Shown here piece after piece: positions 52,722 to 61,619 of a stretch of 64,000 nucleotides of DNA (its first letter is position 1; each line of letters starts with the position of its first letter). Source of the DNA: Kineococcus rhizosphaerae (GTDB lineage Bacteria; Actinomycetota; Actinomycetes; Actinomycetales; Kineococcaceae); contig NZ_PVZF01000014.1 of the NCBI RefSeq assembly GCF_003002055.1, positions 96,713 through 160,712 on the forward strand, read 5' to 3'. Both the position numbers and the translations under genes were made by a program. The notes under the pieces are model-generated. The model saw nothing but the letters and a program-made list of their open reading frames with translations, searched no databases and was not told the DNA's origin.

Positions 52722-54032
52722 TCAGAACGCGCGCAGGTTGTCGCGGAAGTGGGCGAACTCGTAGCGGTCGCGCGTCAGCCCGCGGCGCTTGAGCACCGGG
52801 GCCAGGCCGTCGGTGACCTCCGCGACGTAGCGGCGGTTCAGGGGGGCGCCCGCGATGAGGAACCCGTCCCCGCCGACCTCCTGCATGACGCCCTCCATCT
52901 GGTCGGCGACGTCCTCCGGCGTGCCGATGAACTCGATCGTGTCGATGGCGGAGTGCGCGATGAGGCGCTCGCGCAGGGTCTGCGTCCCGTCCCCCTTGAA
53001 CTCCGCGAAGCTGCTGCGGTGGCCGTTGCTCTCCAGGTCCGCGGGCAGCGGTGCGTCGAGGTCGTACTTCGACAGGTCGATGCCGGACAGGTGCGAGCGG
53101 CCGGCGAGCAGACCGTCGATGTTGCGGGCCTGCGCGTCCTTGCGGCGCTGCATCTTGGCCTTCGCCTCGGCCGTCGTCTCCCCGAAGACCGGCGAGATCA
53201 GGTAGAGGACCTTGACGTGGTCGGGGTCGCGGCCCTGCTCGGCGGCCAGGGTGCGGATCTCCTCGCGGTAGGCGCGCATGTTGGCGGTGCCGTGCGGGTT
53301 GGAGATGATCGCCTCGGCCCAGCGGGCGGCGAACGCCTTGCCCGCGCTCGATCCCCCGGCCTGCAGGATGACGGGCGACTTCTGCGGGCTGGGCACGGTG
53401 TTCAGCGGACCGCGGGAGGCGTAGTGCTTGCCCTGGAAGTCGAGGCGGTGGACCTTCTCGTGATCGGCGTAGACGCCGTTCTCGACGTCGGCCAGGACCG
53501 CGTCGTCCTCCCAGCTGTCCCAGAGCTTGTGGGCGAGCTCGACGAACTCGTCGGCCATCTCGTAGCGGACGTCGTGCTCGGGCATGTCGAAGCCGTAGTT
53601 CTGCGCGGCCCGGGTGTTGGAACCGGTGACGACGTTCCAGCCGATGCGCCCTCTGGCGATGTGGTCCAGCGTCGTCATCATGCGGGCGACGGTGTAGGGG
53701 TGGTAGAAGGTCGTCGTCAGCGTCGGGATGATCCCGAGGTGCTTCGTCTCGTGCGCGAGGATCGCGGCCAGCACCGCCGGGTCGTGCTTCGGCGCCGCCG
53801 ACGCGGTGCGCAGGTAGTACTCCATCGACCCCTTGTAGGTGTCGGAGACCTGGACGGAGTCCTCCATGATGAGGAAGTCGAAGCAGGCCCGTTCGAGGGA
53901 GTGCGCGAGGTCGACGTACTGGTCGGGCAGCATCCAGTCCTGCGCGCCGGTGCCGGACCAGGGCTGGTTCCAGCTCTGGACGCCGAACCCGGCGCCCAGG
54001 AACCATCCGAGGTGGAACTTCGGTGACGTCAT
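52722..54032 (-). CDS. LLM flavin monooxygenase F
   Basis: A 436-residue member. Start KFHLGWFLGAGFGVQSWNQP, LERACFDFLIMEDSVQVSDT, TTTFYHPYTVARMMTTLDHI (His in place of the usual Pro-Pro), GWNVVTGSNTRAAQNYGFD, LWDSWEDDAVLADVENGVYA, ASRGPLNTVPSPQKSPVILQ and GGSSAGKAFAARWAEAI. ATG 54032 has AAGGG at good spacing. The gene lies 10 bases after paralogue G and 18 before E. Confidence 0.9.
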   Translation of the reverse strand: MTSPKFHLGWFLGAGFGVQSWNQPWSGTGAQDWMLPDQYVDLAHSLERACFDFLIMEDSVQVSDTYKGSMEYYLRTASAAPKHDPAVLAAILAHETKHLGIIPTLTTTFYHPYTVARMMTTLDHIARGRIGWNVVTGSNTRAAQNYGFDMPEHDVRYEMADEFVELAHKLWDSWEDDAVLADVENGVYADHEKVHRLDFQGKHYASRGPLNTVPSPQKSPVILQAGGSSAGKAFAARWAEAIISNPHGTANMRAYREEIRTLAAEQGRDPDHVKVLYLISPVFGETTAEAKAKMQRRKDAQARNIDGLLAGRSHLSGIDLSKYDLDAPLPADLESNGHRSSFAEFKGDGTQTLRERLIAHSAIDTIEFIGTPEDVADQMEGVMQEVGGDGFLIAGAPLNRRYVAEVTDGLAPVLKRRGLTRDRYEFAHFRDNLRAF

Positions 54033-54042
54033 GTCGAACCCT

Positions 54043-55386
54043 TCAGAACTCGAGGAGGTTGTCGCGCAGGTGCGTGTGCGCGTACTCGGTGCGGACGAGG
54101 CCGCGTCGTTGCAGCGCGGGCACGAGGCCGTCGGTGACCTCGGCGACGTACTGGCGCGTGGGGGGCTGCATCCAGAGCATGAACCCGTCGCCACCGACCT
54201 CGGCCATCGCGGCCTCCATCTGGTCGGCGACGGAGTCGGGGGTCCCGACCAGCTCGATCGCCTCGGTCCGGTAGTCCTCGACGGCCTGCCGCAGCGTGCG
54301 CTCGCCCGCCCACCTCCGGAAGGTGTCGAGGGTGGACTGGTGACCGTTGGTGCGGGCGGTCCCGGGCAGGGTCTGGTCGAGGTCGAACCGGGAGAAGTCG
54401 ATCTCCATGCTCCCCGACCACCCGACGAGCTGGCCGGTCGGGTCGGCGCGCACGGCCTCGCGCTTGCGGGCGAGGCGCTCGGCGGCCTCCGCCTCGGTGG
54501 CCCCGAGGATCGGCGAGACGATGAACATGACCTTGACGTCGTCGGGGTCGCGACCGAAGGCCTCGGCCCGGGCCCGGATGTCGTCGCGGTACTCCTTCAT
54601 CGCCGCCGTCCCCTTCGGCAGGGCCAGCACCAGGTCCGCGCTGCGGGCGGCCAGGGCGCGCCCCGTGGGGGACCCACCGGCCTGGCTCACGACGGGCCGG
54701 CCCTGCGGTGGCGGCAGGGTGTTCAGCGGCCCCCGAGAGGCGTGGTGCTTGCCCCGGAAGTGGACGGGGTGGACCTTCGTGTGGTCGACGTAGGTCCCGC
54801 TCTCGCGGTCCATGACGAGGGCGTCCGGTTCCCACGACGCCCAGAGCGCGTCGACGAGCTCGACGTACTCCTGCGCGCGCTCGTAGCGCTCGTCGTGCGG
54901 GGGAAGGCCGTCCATGCCGAAGTTCTGGGCGGCGCGGTCCTCGCTGGAGGTGACGACGTTCCAGCCGATCCGGCCCCCGGAGAGGTGGTCCAGCGTCGAC
55001 ATCGTGCGCGCCAGCAGGTAGGGCGGGTAGAAGCTGGTGGAGGCGGTGATGGAGACACCCAGGTGCGTCGTGGCCTCCGTCAGCAGCGGGGCCAGAGCGA
55101 CGGGATCGCCCTTGGGGGCCCACACCCCCCGCGCCAGCGTCGCCTCGGAGGTCCCGCCGTAGGTGTCGGACACCATGGAGGAGTCCTCCAGGAGCAGGAC
55201 GTCGAAGCAGGCCCGTTCCAGCTGGCGGGCGAAGTCGACGTAGAAGCTGCCGTCGAGCCACTCCCGGTGGCTGCGCTCGGTGCCTTCGAAGGGCTGGTTC
55301 CAGCCGGGCGGGACGTAGGCGCCGAACCAGCCCAGGTGGAACTTGCGCGCGGCGCGCGGCGCGTCCTGGTCAGCGGTGGCCGTCAT
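54043..55386 (-). CDS. LLM flavin monooxygenase G
   Basis: A 447-residue member, first monooxygenase of the leftward operon. Blocks: FHLGWFGAYVPPGWNQPFEG, LERACFDVLLLEDSSMVSDT, STSFYPPYLLARTMSTLDHL, GWNVVTSSEDRAAQNFGMD, LWASWEPDALVMDRESGTYV, ASRGPLNTLPPPQGRPVVSQ, GGSPTGRALAARSAD. ATG 55386 overlaps the stop of the solute-binding protein by four bases, which ties the enzyme to the importer. Confidence 0.92.
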   Translation of the reverse strand: MTATADQDAPRAARKFHLGWFGAYVPPGWNQPFEGTERSHREWLDGSFYVDFARQLERACFDVLLLEDSSMVSDTYGGTSEATLARGVWAPKGDPVALAPLLTEATTHLGVSITASTSFYPPYLLARTMSTLDHLSGGRIGWNVVTSSEDRAAQNFGMDGLPPHDERYERAQEYVELVDALWASWEPDALVMDRESGTYVDHTKVHPVHFRGKHHASRGPLNTLPPPQGRPVVSQAGGSPTGRALAARSADLVLALPKGTAAMKEYRDDIRARAEAFGRDPDDVKVMFIVSPILGATEAEAAERLARKREAVRADPTGQLVGWSGSMEIDFSRFDLDQTLPGTARTNGHQSTLDTFRRWAGERTLRQAVEDYRTEAIELVGTPDSVADQMEAAMAEVGGDGFMLWMQPPTRQYVAEVTDGLVPALQRRGLVRTEYAHTHLRDNLLEF

Positions 55387-57071
55387 GCGATCTCCAGGTT
55401 GGAGTAGTCGATGCGGAAGTCGGTCCGCTGGGCGAAGCCGTGGATGTCGGCGCGCAGCACGGCCGCCGGCTTGACCCGGGCGATCATCACGTAGGGCGCC
55501 TGGGTGACCATGCGCAGCTCCGCGGTCTGCCAGTGGGTCATGGCCGGGGCGCCCAGGGCGTCGCCGGCGTCGAGCCCGGCGGCGACCTCGGCGAGGAACG
55601 GCGGGTCGTTCCACAGGGCGGTGTTCGACCCCCCGCCGGGCTGGGTGAGCAGCGACAGCATGTAGGGCGGGGTGTTCGTCACGGCGGCCCCGACGGCCAG
55701 GCTGGCCTCGAGCTTGCCGTCGAGGGAGTCCTGGTTCAGCTGCGCGGCGGGCAGCTCGGCGATCTTGACGGTGATCCCCGCGTCGGCCAGGGCGGACTGG
55801 ATCTGGATCGCGGTGTCCTGGACCGAGGGGAGCTGGTTGTTCACGCTCAACGTGAAGGACAGGTCGTTCACCCCTGCCGCGGCGAGCAGTTCCTTGGCGT
55901 GCCCGGGGTCGAAGGTGAATTCGGGCAGCTTGCTGTCGTCGTAACCCGGCGCGGTGTCGTCCAGGATGTGGTTGTACTGGTAGGCGCGGTCGGAGTAGAC
56001 GTCGGAGATGATCTGCCCGTAGGGGACGGCGAACGACATCGCGTAGCGGACCGCGGGGTCGTCGAAGGGCGCGCGCGTCGTGTTCATGGCCATCAGCAGG
56101 TAGCTGTTGGTCTTGGTGTCCGGCACCAGGACCGAGTCGTCGGCCTCCAGCGCCTTCTGGTCCGAGGGGCGCAGACCGAGCGCGACGTCGGCGTCACCCT
56201 GCTTGACCATGTTGGCCCGCGTGGCCGCGTCCTCGACCAGCCGTCGCGTCATCTTGGTGACGTGCGGCGCCCCCAGGACGAAGTCCGGGTTGGAGACCAT
56301 GACGATCTCCTGGCCGGCGGTCACGGACTGCAGCTTGTAGGCGCCGAAGCCGAAGTTGCCGCGCATCATGTCGGCCACGCCCCACTGGACGGCGTACGGG
56401 TCCGCGGGGGTGGCGTTCGCCTTGAGGTAGGTGCTGTCGTAGATGGACCCGATGTTCTCGGCGAGGTTGGCCAGCAGGGTCAGCCCGTACCCGGCCTTGA
56501 CCACGGTGAAGGTCACCGTGTGGTCGTCGACCTTGCGGATCTGCGTGGCCGGGTCCGTGAGCATCGGCTTGTAGTAGCCGGCCATGCCGCCCCCGGGGGT
56601 CGCGAACTTGCGCTCGAAGGACCACAGGACGTCGTCCGCGGTGAGCGGGTTGCCCTGCTGGCTGACGACGCCCTGCTTGAGGTGGAACGTGAACGTCAGC
56701 CCGTCCGGGCTGGTCTCGTAGCTCTCCGCGAGGTACGGGTCGAAGGTGTACAGGTCCTGGTTCAGCGCGTTGCCGTCCTCGACGTACGGCTTGCGCAGCA
56801 GCTGGGCGTGCAGGTTGTTGGTGACGTCCTGGTTGTCGGTGCCGGCGGTGTAGCCGTAGTCGCGGACCACGTTGGAGGCCTGGTCGGGGGTCACGACGAC
56901 GATCTCCGTGCGGGCGGCGGCGGCGCCGCTGCCGTTGGCGGGTGCTTCGTCGGAGCAGGCCGACAGGGCGCCCACGCCGACGGCGGCTCCCCCGGCGCCG
57001 AGGAGCTGCAGGGCTCGGCGGCGGCTGGGTCCGGAGGCGCGGGGGACGCTGGGGACGGGGCGGGGCGACAT
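55383..57071 (-). CDS. ABC importer solute-binding lipoprotein (family 5)
   Basis: A 562-residue extracytoplasmic lipoprotein. Residues 1-39 form a twin-Arg-containing signal (SRRRALQLLGAGG) ending in the lipobox ALSAC with Cys39. The mature part is a family-5 (peptide/nickel/opine) binding protein: FDPYLAESYETSPDGLTFTF, LKQGVVSQQGNPLTADDVLW, FGFGAYKLQSV, ALGLRPSDQKALEAD, DDPAVRYAMSFAVPYGQII. It delivers the substrate to the two permeases. ATG 57071 with AAGGAGAA upstream. The ligand may be a peptide-like or other small polar organic compound. Confidence 0.92.
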   Translation of the reverse strand: MSPRPVPSVPRASGPSRRRALQLLGAGGAAVGVGALSACSDEAPANGSGAAAARTEIVVVTPDQASNVVRDYGYTAGTDNQDVTNNLHAQLLRKPYVEDGNALNQDLYTFDPYLAESYETSPDGLTFTFHLKQGVVSQQGNPLTADDVLWSFERKFATPGGGMAGYYKPMLTDPATQIRKVDDHTVTFTVVKAGYGLTLLANLAENIGSIYDSTYLKANATPADPYAVQWGVADMMRGNFGFGAYKLQSVTAGQEIVMVSNPDFVLGAPHVTKMTRRLVEDAATRANMVKQGDADVALGLRPSDQKALEADDSVLVPDTKTNSYLLMAMNTTRAPFDDPAVRYAMSFAVPYGQIISDVYSDRAYQYNHILDDTAPGYDDSKLPEFTFDPGHAKELLAAAGVNDLSFTLSVNNQLPSVQDTAIQIQSALADAGITVKIAELPAAQLNQDSLDGKLEASLAVGAAVTNTPPYMLSLLTQPGGGSNTALWNDPPFLAEVAAGLDAGDALGAPAMTHWQTAELRMVTQAPYVMIARVKPAAVLRADIHGFAQRTDFRIDYSNLEIA

Positions 57072-57126
57072 GCGTTCTCCTTGCGGGACGGCGGGAGGGG
57101 CAGGAGGCGGGAGTGCGTGGCGGGGG

Positions 57127-58011
57127 TCAGCGCCGGAGGTCGGCGGCCAGGCGGCGGCCGAAGAGGGAGACGGCGGCCACGGTGAGGCAGAGGGCGAGAG
57201 CGGGGGCGCCGGCCGCCCAGAACTTCCCGACGGCGGCGTCACCGGCACCCCGCGTGATCATCGCGCCCCACTCGGGCGTGGGCGGGGGCAGCCCGACGCC
57301 GAGGAACCCCAGCGCCGCGGTCAGGATGATCGTCACGCCGAACAGGACGGGTGCGTTCTGGAAGGCGGGGGTCACCGAGTTCGGCAGGACGTGGCGGACG
57401 ACGAGCTCGAGCTCGGTCAGCCCGGCCTGCCGCCCCGCGTCGAGGTACGCGTCGTGCCGGACCCGCAGCACCTCGGTGCGCACGAGGCGGGCCTGCAGCG
57501 GGGCGAGGATGATCGCGAGGGTGAGCACCATGGTGGGGGTGCTGGTCCCGAAGAACGAGACCACGACCAGGGCCACGATGATGGTCGGGACCGCCTCGAG
57601 CAGGTCCATCCCGCGGGCGCAGCTGCGGGCCAGGAACCCCAGGAGGCCGCCACGGGACTCGTTCATGCCCACCACCAGCCCCACGGCGATCCCGGCGGTG
57701 GTCGCGACGAGCGTGGCGAGGGTGGCGATGACGACGTCGATGCGGGCGCCGGCCAGCACCCGGGAGAACACGTCCAGGCCGGCGTTGTCGGTGCCGAGCA
57801 GGAACTTCCCGCCGGGCGCCGAGGACGGTGCGCCCACGACGCGGGTCGGGTCCAGCGGCGCGATCCAGGGGCCGACCACCGCGACGGTCAGCACGACGAC
57901 GACGGGCAGGAGGGCCAGGACGGTCCCGGCCCGCAGCCTGCGCCGACGGCGGGGTCCGGCGGCCCGCCCCGGTGCGGCGGGGGCGTCCGTGGTGGTCGAG
58001 AGGTCGGTCAT
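57127..58011 (-). CDS. ABC importer permease, DppC-like
   Basis: A 294-residue membrane protein with about six helices. The N-terminal cytoplasmic Arg-rich leader precedes VLALLPVVVVLTVAVVGPWI; LLGTDNAGLDVFSRVLAGAR is the typical DppC/OppC loop; the EAA cytoplasmic loop is AGLTELELVVRHVLPNSVTP; LGFLGVGLPPPTPEWGAMI follows. ATG overlaps the DppB-like stop by four bases. The binding-protein gene starts 55 bases downstream. Confidence 0.92.
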   Translation of the reverse strand: MTDLSTTTDAPAAPGRAAGPRRRRRLRAGTVLALLPVVVVLTVAVVGPWIAPLDPTRVVGAPSSAPGGKFLLGTDNAGLDVFSRVLAGARIDVVIATLATLVATTAGIAVGLVVGMNESRGGLLGFLARSCARGMDLLEAVPTIIVALVVVSFFGTSTPTMVLTLAIILAPLQARLVRTEVLRVRHDAYLDAGRQAGLTELELVVRHVLPNSVTPAFQNAPVLFGVTIILTAALGFLGVGLPPPTPEWGAMITRGAGDAAVGKFWAAGAPALALCLTVAAVSLFGRRLAADLRR

Positions 58012-59126
58012 GAGCCAGCCACCTGCCTCCCCGGTTTGCGGCGGGGATCGAGGACCATGTTGACGATGTCGACGAGGAGGAACACGAGCATCGACAGGGC
58101 ACCCACCACGAGGAGCGAGCCCTGGAGGGCGACGAAGTCGGTGGTGCTGACGGCGTCCACGGCGTAGCTGCCCATGCCCCCGAGCCCGAACAGTGACTCG
58201 AGGATCACCGCTCCCCCGACCAGGGACCCGAAGACGTTGCCGCCCATCGTGACCACCGGCGGAAGCGCCCTGCGGTACGTCGCCCACCAGATCGAGCGGC
58301 GCCGGGCCCCGGTCGCCACCATGAACGCCGTGGGCTGCGACGCCGTCGTCTGCTCCAGGGAGGAGAGCAGCTGCTTCAGCAGCACGGGGCAGACCGAGAC
58401 CACGAGCACGCACACGGGCAGCAGCAACCGGGAGGTCATCGAGTTCACCACGACGACGTCCCCGCGCAGCACCGCGTCGAGCAGCGGGAAGTGCGTGAGG
58501 GGTTCGGGAGCCGTCAGACCGGGGCGGATGCGGCCGGTGGGTGAGGGGACGACGTGCAGGGTGGCGTAGAAGAGGAAGATCCCGAACACGCCGACGACGA
58601 ACTCGGGGACGGCTCCGGCGGCCTGCGCGTACCCGCGCACGACGCGGGCGGCCGCGGACCGGGGCCGGGCGACGACCACCGTGGACAGCAGCAGGGTCAC
58701 CAGCACGAGCCACGAGAAGGCCATCACGGCCAGTTCGACCGTCCCGGGCAGGCGGTCGCCGATCTCGGCGGCGACCGACCTGCCGTTCGCGATGGACTGG
58801 CCGAGGTCGGCGTGCAGGAGCCTGCCCACGTAGGTGACGAGCTGGTCGGGCAGGCTCCCGTCCAGGCCCAGCCGTTCCCGGGTGGCCAGGTAGTCCTCCT
58901 GCGTGGCCTCCGGACCCACCACCTCGCGGGCCGGGTCCCCCGGGATGAGCCGCACCAGGAAGAAGGTCGCGACGGCGAAGAGGAACAGGTGCAGGGGCAG
59001 CACCACCAGGCGGGTCAGCCACCAGCGGTTCCGGGCGAGCAGGCGCCGGGGAGCCGAGGTGTTCCGCACGGTCGCGGGGGTGGTCACGTCCACCTCGCTC
59101 TGCTGGGTCTGCAGCCCCGCGCTCAC
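58008..59126 (-). CDS. ABC importer permease, DppB-like
   Basis: A 372-residue membrane protein. First helix LHLFLFAVATFFLVRLIPGD leads into the DppB-type PGDPAREVVGPEATQEDY extracellular segment; QLVTYVGRLLHADLGQSIAN follows. The EAA loop is ATGARRRSIWWATYRRALPP and FGLGGMGSYAVDAVSTTDF near the end is family-typical. GTG 59126 overlaps the ATPase stop by four bases. Confidence 0.92.
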   Translation of the reverse strand: MSAGLQTQQSEVDVTTPATVRNTSAPRRLLARNRWWLTRLVVLPLHLFLFAVATFFLVRLIPGDPAREVVGPEATQEDYLATRERLGLDGSLPDQLVTYVGRLLHADLGQSIANGRSVAAEIGDRLPGTVELAVMAFSWLVLVTLLLSTVVVARPRSAAARVVRGYAQAAGAVPEFVVGVFGIFLFYATLHVVPSPTGRIRPGLTAPEPLTHFPLLDAVLRGDVVVVNSMTSRLLLPVCVLVVSVCPVLLKQLLSSLEQTTASQPTAFMVATGARRRSIWWATYRRALPPVVTMGGNVFGSLVGGAVILESLFGLGGMGSYAVDAVSTTDFVALQGSLLVVGALSMLVFLLVDIVNMVLDPRRKPGRQVAGS

Positions 59127-59926
59127 GAGGCGGCTCGCAGGCCGGGGCCGGAGTGCGCGGCCAGGAGGGTGCGGGTGTACTCGTGGCGGGGGGAGTCCAC
59201 GACCTGGTCCACCGTCCCGTGCTCGACGACCTGACCGGCCTTCATGACCAGCAGGTGCGAGGAGATGAAGGCCGTGGCGGGCAGGCCGTGGGACACGAAG
59301 ACCAGACCGCAGCCGGTGGCGACGGCGTGCCGTCGGAGGTGGTTGAGCACGGCCCCCTGGACGGAGACGTCCAGCGCGGAGACCACCTCGTCGCAGATGA
59401 GGACGCGGGGTCCCACCACGAGGGCGCGAGCGATCGCGAACCGCTGGCGCTGACCGCCGGAGACGTTGCGCGGCAGCCGGTCAGCGAGGTGCGGGGCGAT
59501 CTCCAAGGAGGTCAGGACCTCGTCCACGCGGGCGTCGGCCGCTGCGCGGTCCAGGCCCAGCAGGCGCAGCAGCGGCAGCCGGACCGAATCGCGCAGGGTG
59601 CGTCGCGGGTCGAAGGAGGAACTGGTGTCCTGCGCGATGTACTGGATCGCGCGCCGGACGTCGCGCCGGCCGGTGCGCGACGCCAGCAGGCCCGTGAGGG
59701 GTTCGCCGTCGAGGAGCACCCGGCCGCCGGTGGGTGCTTCGAGCCCGGCGAGCATGCGCGCCAGGGTCGACTTGCCCGACCCGGATTCCCCGACGATGCC
59801 GAGCGCGGTGTCCGGGCCGATCTCGAGGTCGATCCCCGCCACGGCCGGTGCGGCTCCGCGGCGGTAGACCTTGACGACCTGGTCGGCGATCAGTTGCGTG
59901 AGGCTGGCTGGTCGGTCCTCGCTCAC
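59123..59926 (-). CDS. ABC importer ATPase, DppF/OppF-like
   Basis: A 267-residue ATPase and first gene of the leftward operon. Walker A GESGSGKST, Q-loop YIAQDTSSSFDPRRTL, signature VSGGQRQRF, Walker B VLICDEVVSALD (where DEPTSALD is usual), H-loop VSHG with a Gly following the His. DppF-type sequences like this pair with a DppD-type ATPase, here at 43370-44248. GTG 59926 has CAGGAGG seven bases upstream. Confidence 0.92.
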   Translation of the reverse strand: MSEDRPASLTQLIADQVVKVYRRGAAPAVAGIDLEIGPDTALGIVGESGSGKSTLARMLAGLEAPTGGRVLLDGEPLTGLLASRTGRRDVRRAIQYIAQDTSSSFDPRRTLRDSVRLPLLRLLGLDRAAADARVDEVLTSLEIAPHLADRLPRNVSGGQRQRFAIARALVVGPRVLICDEVVSALDVSVQGAVLNHLRRHAVATGCGLVFVSHGLPATAFISSHLLVMKAGQVVEHGTVDQVVDSPRHEYTRTLLAAHSGPGLRAAS

Positions 59927-60310
59927 GGCACCTCCTGGGTCGACGTTCTCCGGAACGGTTCCGGGGCGGCCGTCCGCCCCCGGGTCGCAGTCGTCGGCAC
60001 GACGTCCGGGCTGCGTGGGGCCGAGCATGCCGCCGGAGGGTTTCAGGCGTGTCCCGAACACGTGTCGGACACATTTCGCCGGGCAGGAGTGCAGGTCAGG
60101 GGCGTGGACCGGCGATTAACGCCGATGAGCACGGCGCAGCGGCCGGACGACCCCACGACGGCCGGGCGGCGACCGGGCGGCGTTGTTCGCGACCTGCGTG
60201 CTCACACCGGTGGCGCAACAGGCCGTTAATGATCGTGACGCTCGGCGGAAACACGGGATCAGGAACACTCGGGCGGACACCCCACCTCCCACCCGTGAGG
60301 ACTCGTCCCC
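59927..60310. promoter_or_regulatory. Divergent control region between the two monooxygenase operons
   Basis: A 384-base gap without a gene that separates the leftward importer/monooxygenase operon and the rightward monooxygenase operon. Visible elements: an imperfect inverted repeat GTGTCC-N12-GGACAC (60049-60072) enclosing ACACGTGT, and two oppositely oriented ATTAACG motifs at 60115-60121 and 60224-60230. These A/T-containing patches stand out from the surrounding GC. The left 120 bases hold only weak hairpins. Confidence 0.55.
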
Positions 60311-61618
60311 TTGAGCGCTCCCCGGAAGATGCACCTCGGCTGGTTCATGAACTTCACGCGCCCCGCCTGGACCACACCGTGGGTCAGCGCGGACGAGGCC
60401 CGTGGGTGGACCGACGGCGACTACCACGTCGACTGGATCCGCGCGATGGAGCGGGCCAAGTTCGACTTCATGATGCTCGAGGACTCCTCCATGGTGTCCG
60501 ACGGGTACCGCGGCACGATGGACGCCGACCTCAAGCACTCCCTCTACGCCCCCAAGCACGACCCGCTCGTGCTGGCCCCGGTGCTGGCGCGCGAGACCCG
60601 GCACATCGGCATCGTGAGCACGGCGTCGACGTCGTTCTACCCGCCGTTCCTGCTCGCGCGTTCGCTGGCGACGATCGACCACCTCTCGGGCGGCCGGGCC
60701 GGCTGGAACATCGTGACGTCCTCGGAGGACCGGGCCGCGCAGAACTTCGGCCTCGACGCCCTGTACGAGCACGACAGCCGCTACGACCGGGCCGACGAGT
60801 TCGTCGAGGTCGTGGAAGCGTTGTGGAACTCCTGGGGCGACGAGGCGCTGGTGGCGGACCGGGCGACCGGGACCTACGTGGACGCCCGGCACGTGCGGCC
60901 CATCCGCCACGAGGGACGGTTCTACAAGGTGCGCGGCCCGCTGAACACCCTGCCCTCCCCGCAGCGCCGGCCGGTGTACCTGCAGGCCGGGGGCTCACCG
61001 CGCGGCCGCGAGTTCGCCGCCCGCCACGCCGACGCGATCATCTGCGCGGCACAGGGTGTGCGGGACATGCGCGAGTTCCGCGACGACATCCGCAGCCGGG
61101 CCAAGGGCGTCGGCCGCGACCCCGACTCGATCAAGGTCATGTACATCGCCCTGCCCATCGTCGCTGCGTCGCAGTCCGAGGCCGACAGGGTCTACGAAGA
61201 GATGCGCAACCCCAGCGAGGCGGCCGTCGAGGTCAGCCTCGGTCACATGGGCGCCCTGACCGAGATCGACTTCTCCGGCGTCGACCCCGACGCCCCCCTG
61301 GGTGAACTGGAGACCAACGGGCACCGGACCACGCTGGAGAAGTTCCTCGCCCTCGGGTCGACGTTGCGCGAGGCGACCGGGGCGTGGGCCACCCGCTACA
61401 CGAACCCGGCGTTCGTGGGGACCCCGGACAAGGTCGCCGCGGCGATGACCGAGGAGTTCGACGAGGTGGGCGGTGACGGGTACCTCATCACCGGCGGGGG
61501 CAGCCGCAAGGCGATCGCCGAGCTCACCGACGGTCTCGTCGGCGCCCTCGCCGACCTCGGCCGGGTGCGCCGCCGGTACGAGCACGAACTGTTCCGCGAC
61601 AACCTCCTGGACTTCTGA
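60311..61618 (+). CDS. LLM flavin monooxygenase H
   Basis: A 435-residue member. Blocks: KMHLGWFMNFTRPAWTTPWV, MERAKFDFMMLEDSSMVSDG, STSFYPPFLLARSLATIDHL, GWNIVTSSEDRAAQNFGLD, LWNSWGDEALVADRATGTYV, VRGPLNTLPSPQRRPVYLQA and GGSPRGREFAARHADAI. First gene of the rightward operon. Start is a TTG at 60311 with GAGGA nine bases upstream; the ATG at 60329 (MHLGWF) is the other choice but its GGAAG is too close. It ends one base before paralogue I begins. Confidence 0.9.
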   Translation: MSAPRKMHLGWFMNFTRPAWTTPWVSADEARGWTDGDYHVDWIRAMERAKFDFMMLEDSSMVSDGYRGTMDADLKHSLYAPKHDPLVLAPVLARETRHIGIVSTASTSFYPPFLLARSLATIDHLSGGRAGWNIVTSSEDRAAQNFGLDALYEHDSRYDRADEFVEVVEALWNSWGDEALVADRATGTYVDARHVRPIRHEGRFYKVRGPLNTLPSPQRRPVYLQAGGSPRGREFAARHADAIICAAQGVRDMREFRDDIRSRAKGVGRDPDSIKVMYIALPIVAASQSEADRVYEEMRNPSEAAVEVSLGHMGALTEIDFSGVDPDAPLGELETNGHRTTLEKFLALGSTLREATGAWATRYTNPAFVGTPDKVAAAMTEEFDEVGGDGYLITGGGSRKAIAELTDGLVGALADLGRVRRRYEHELFRDNLLDF

Positions 61619-61619
61619 C

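Noticed and set aside
51438..54026. 862-codon plus-strand open frame across monooxygenases E and F
   Set aside because: Spans two genes and their gap without a domain; shadow of the minus-strand paralogues.
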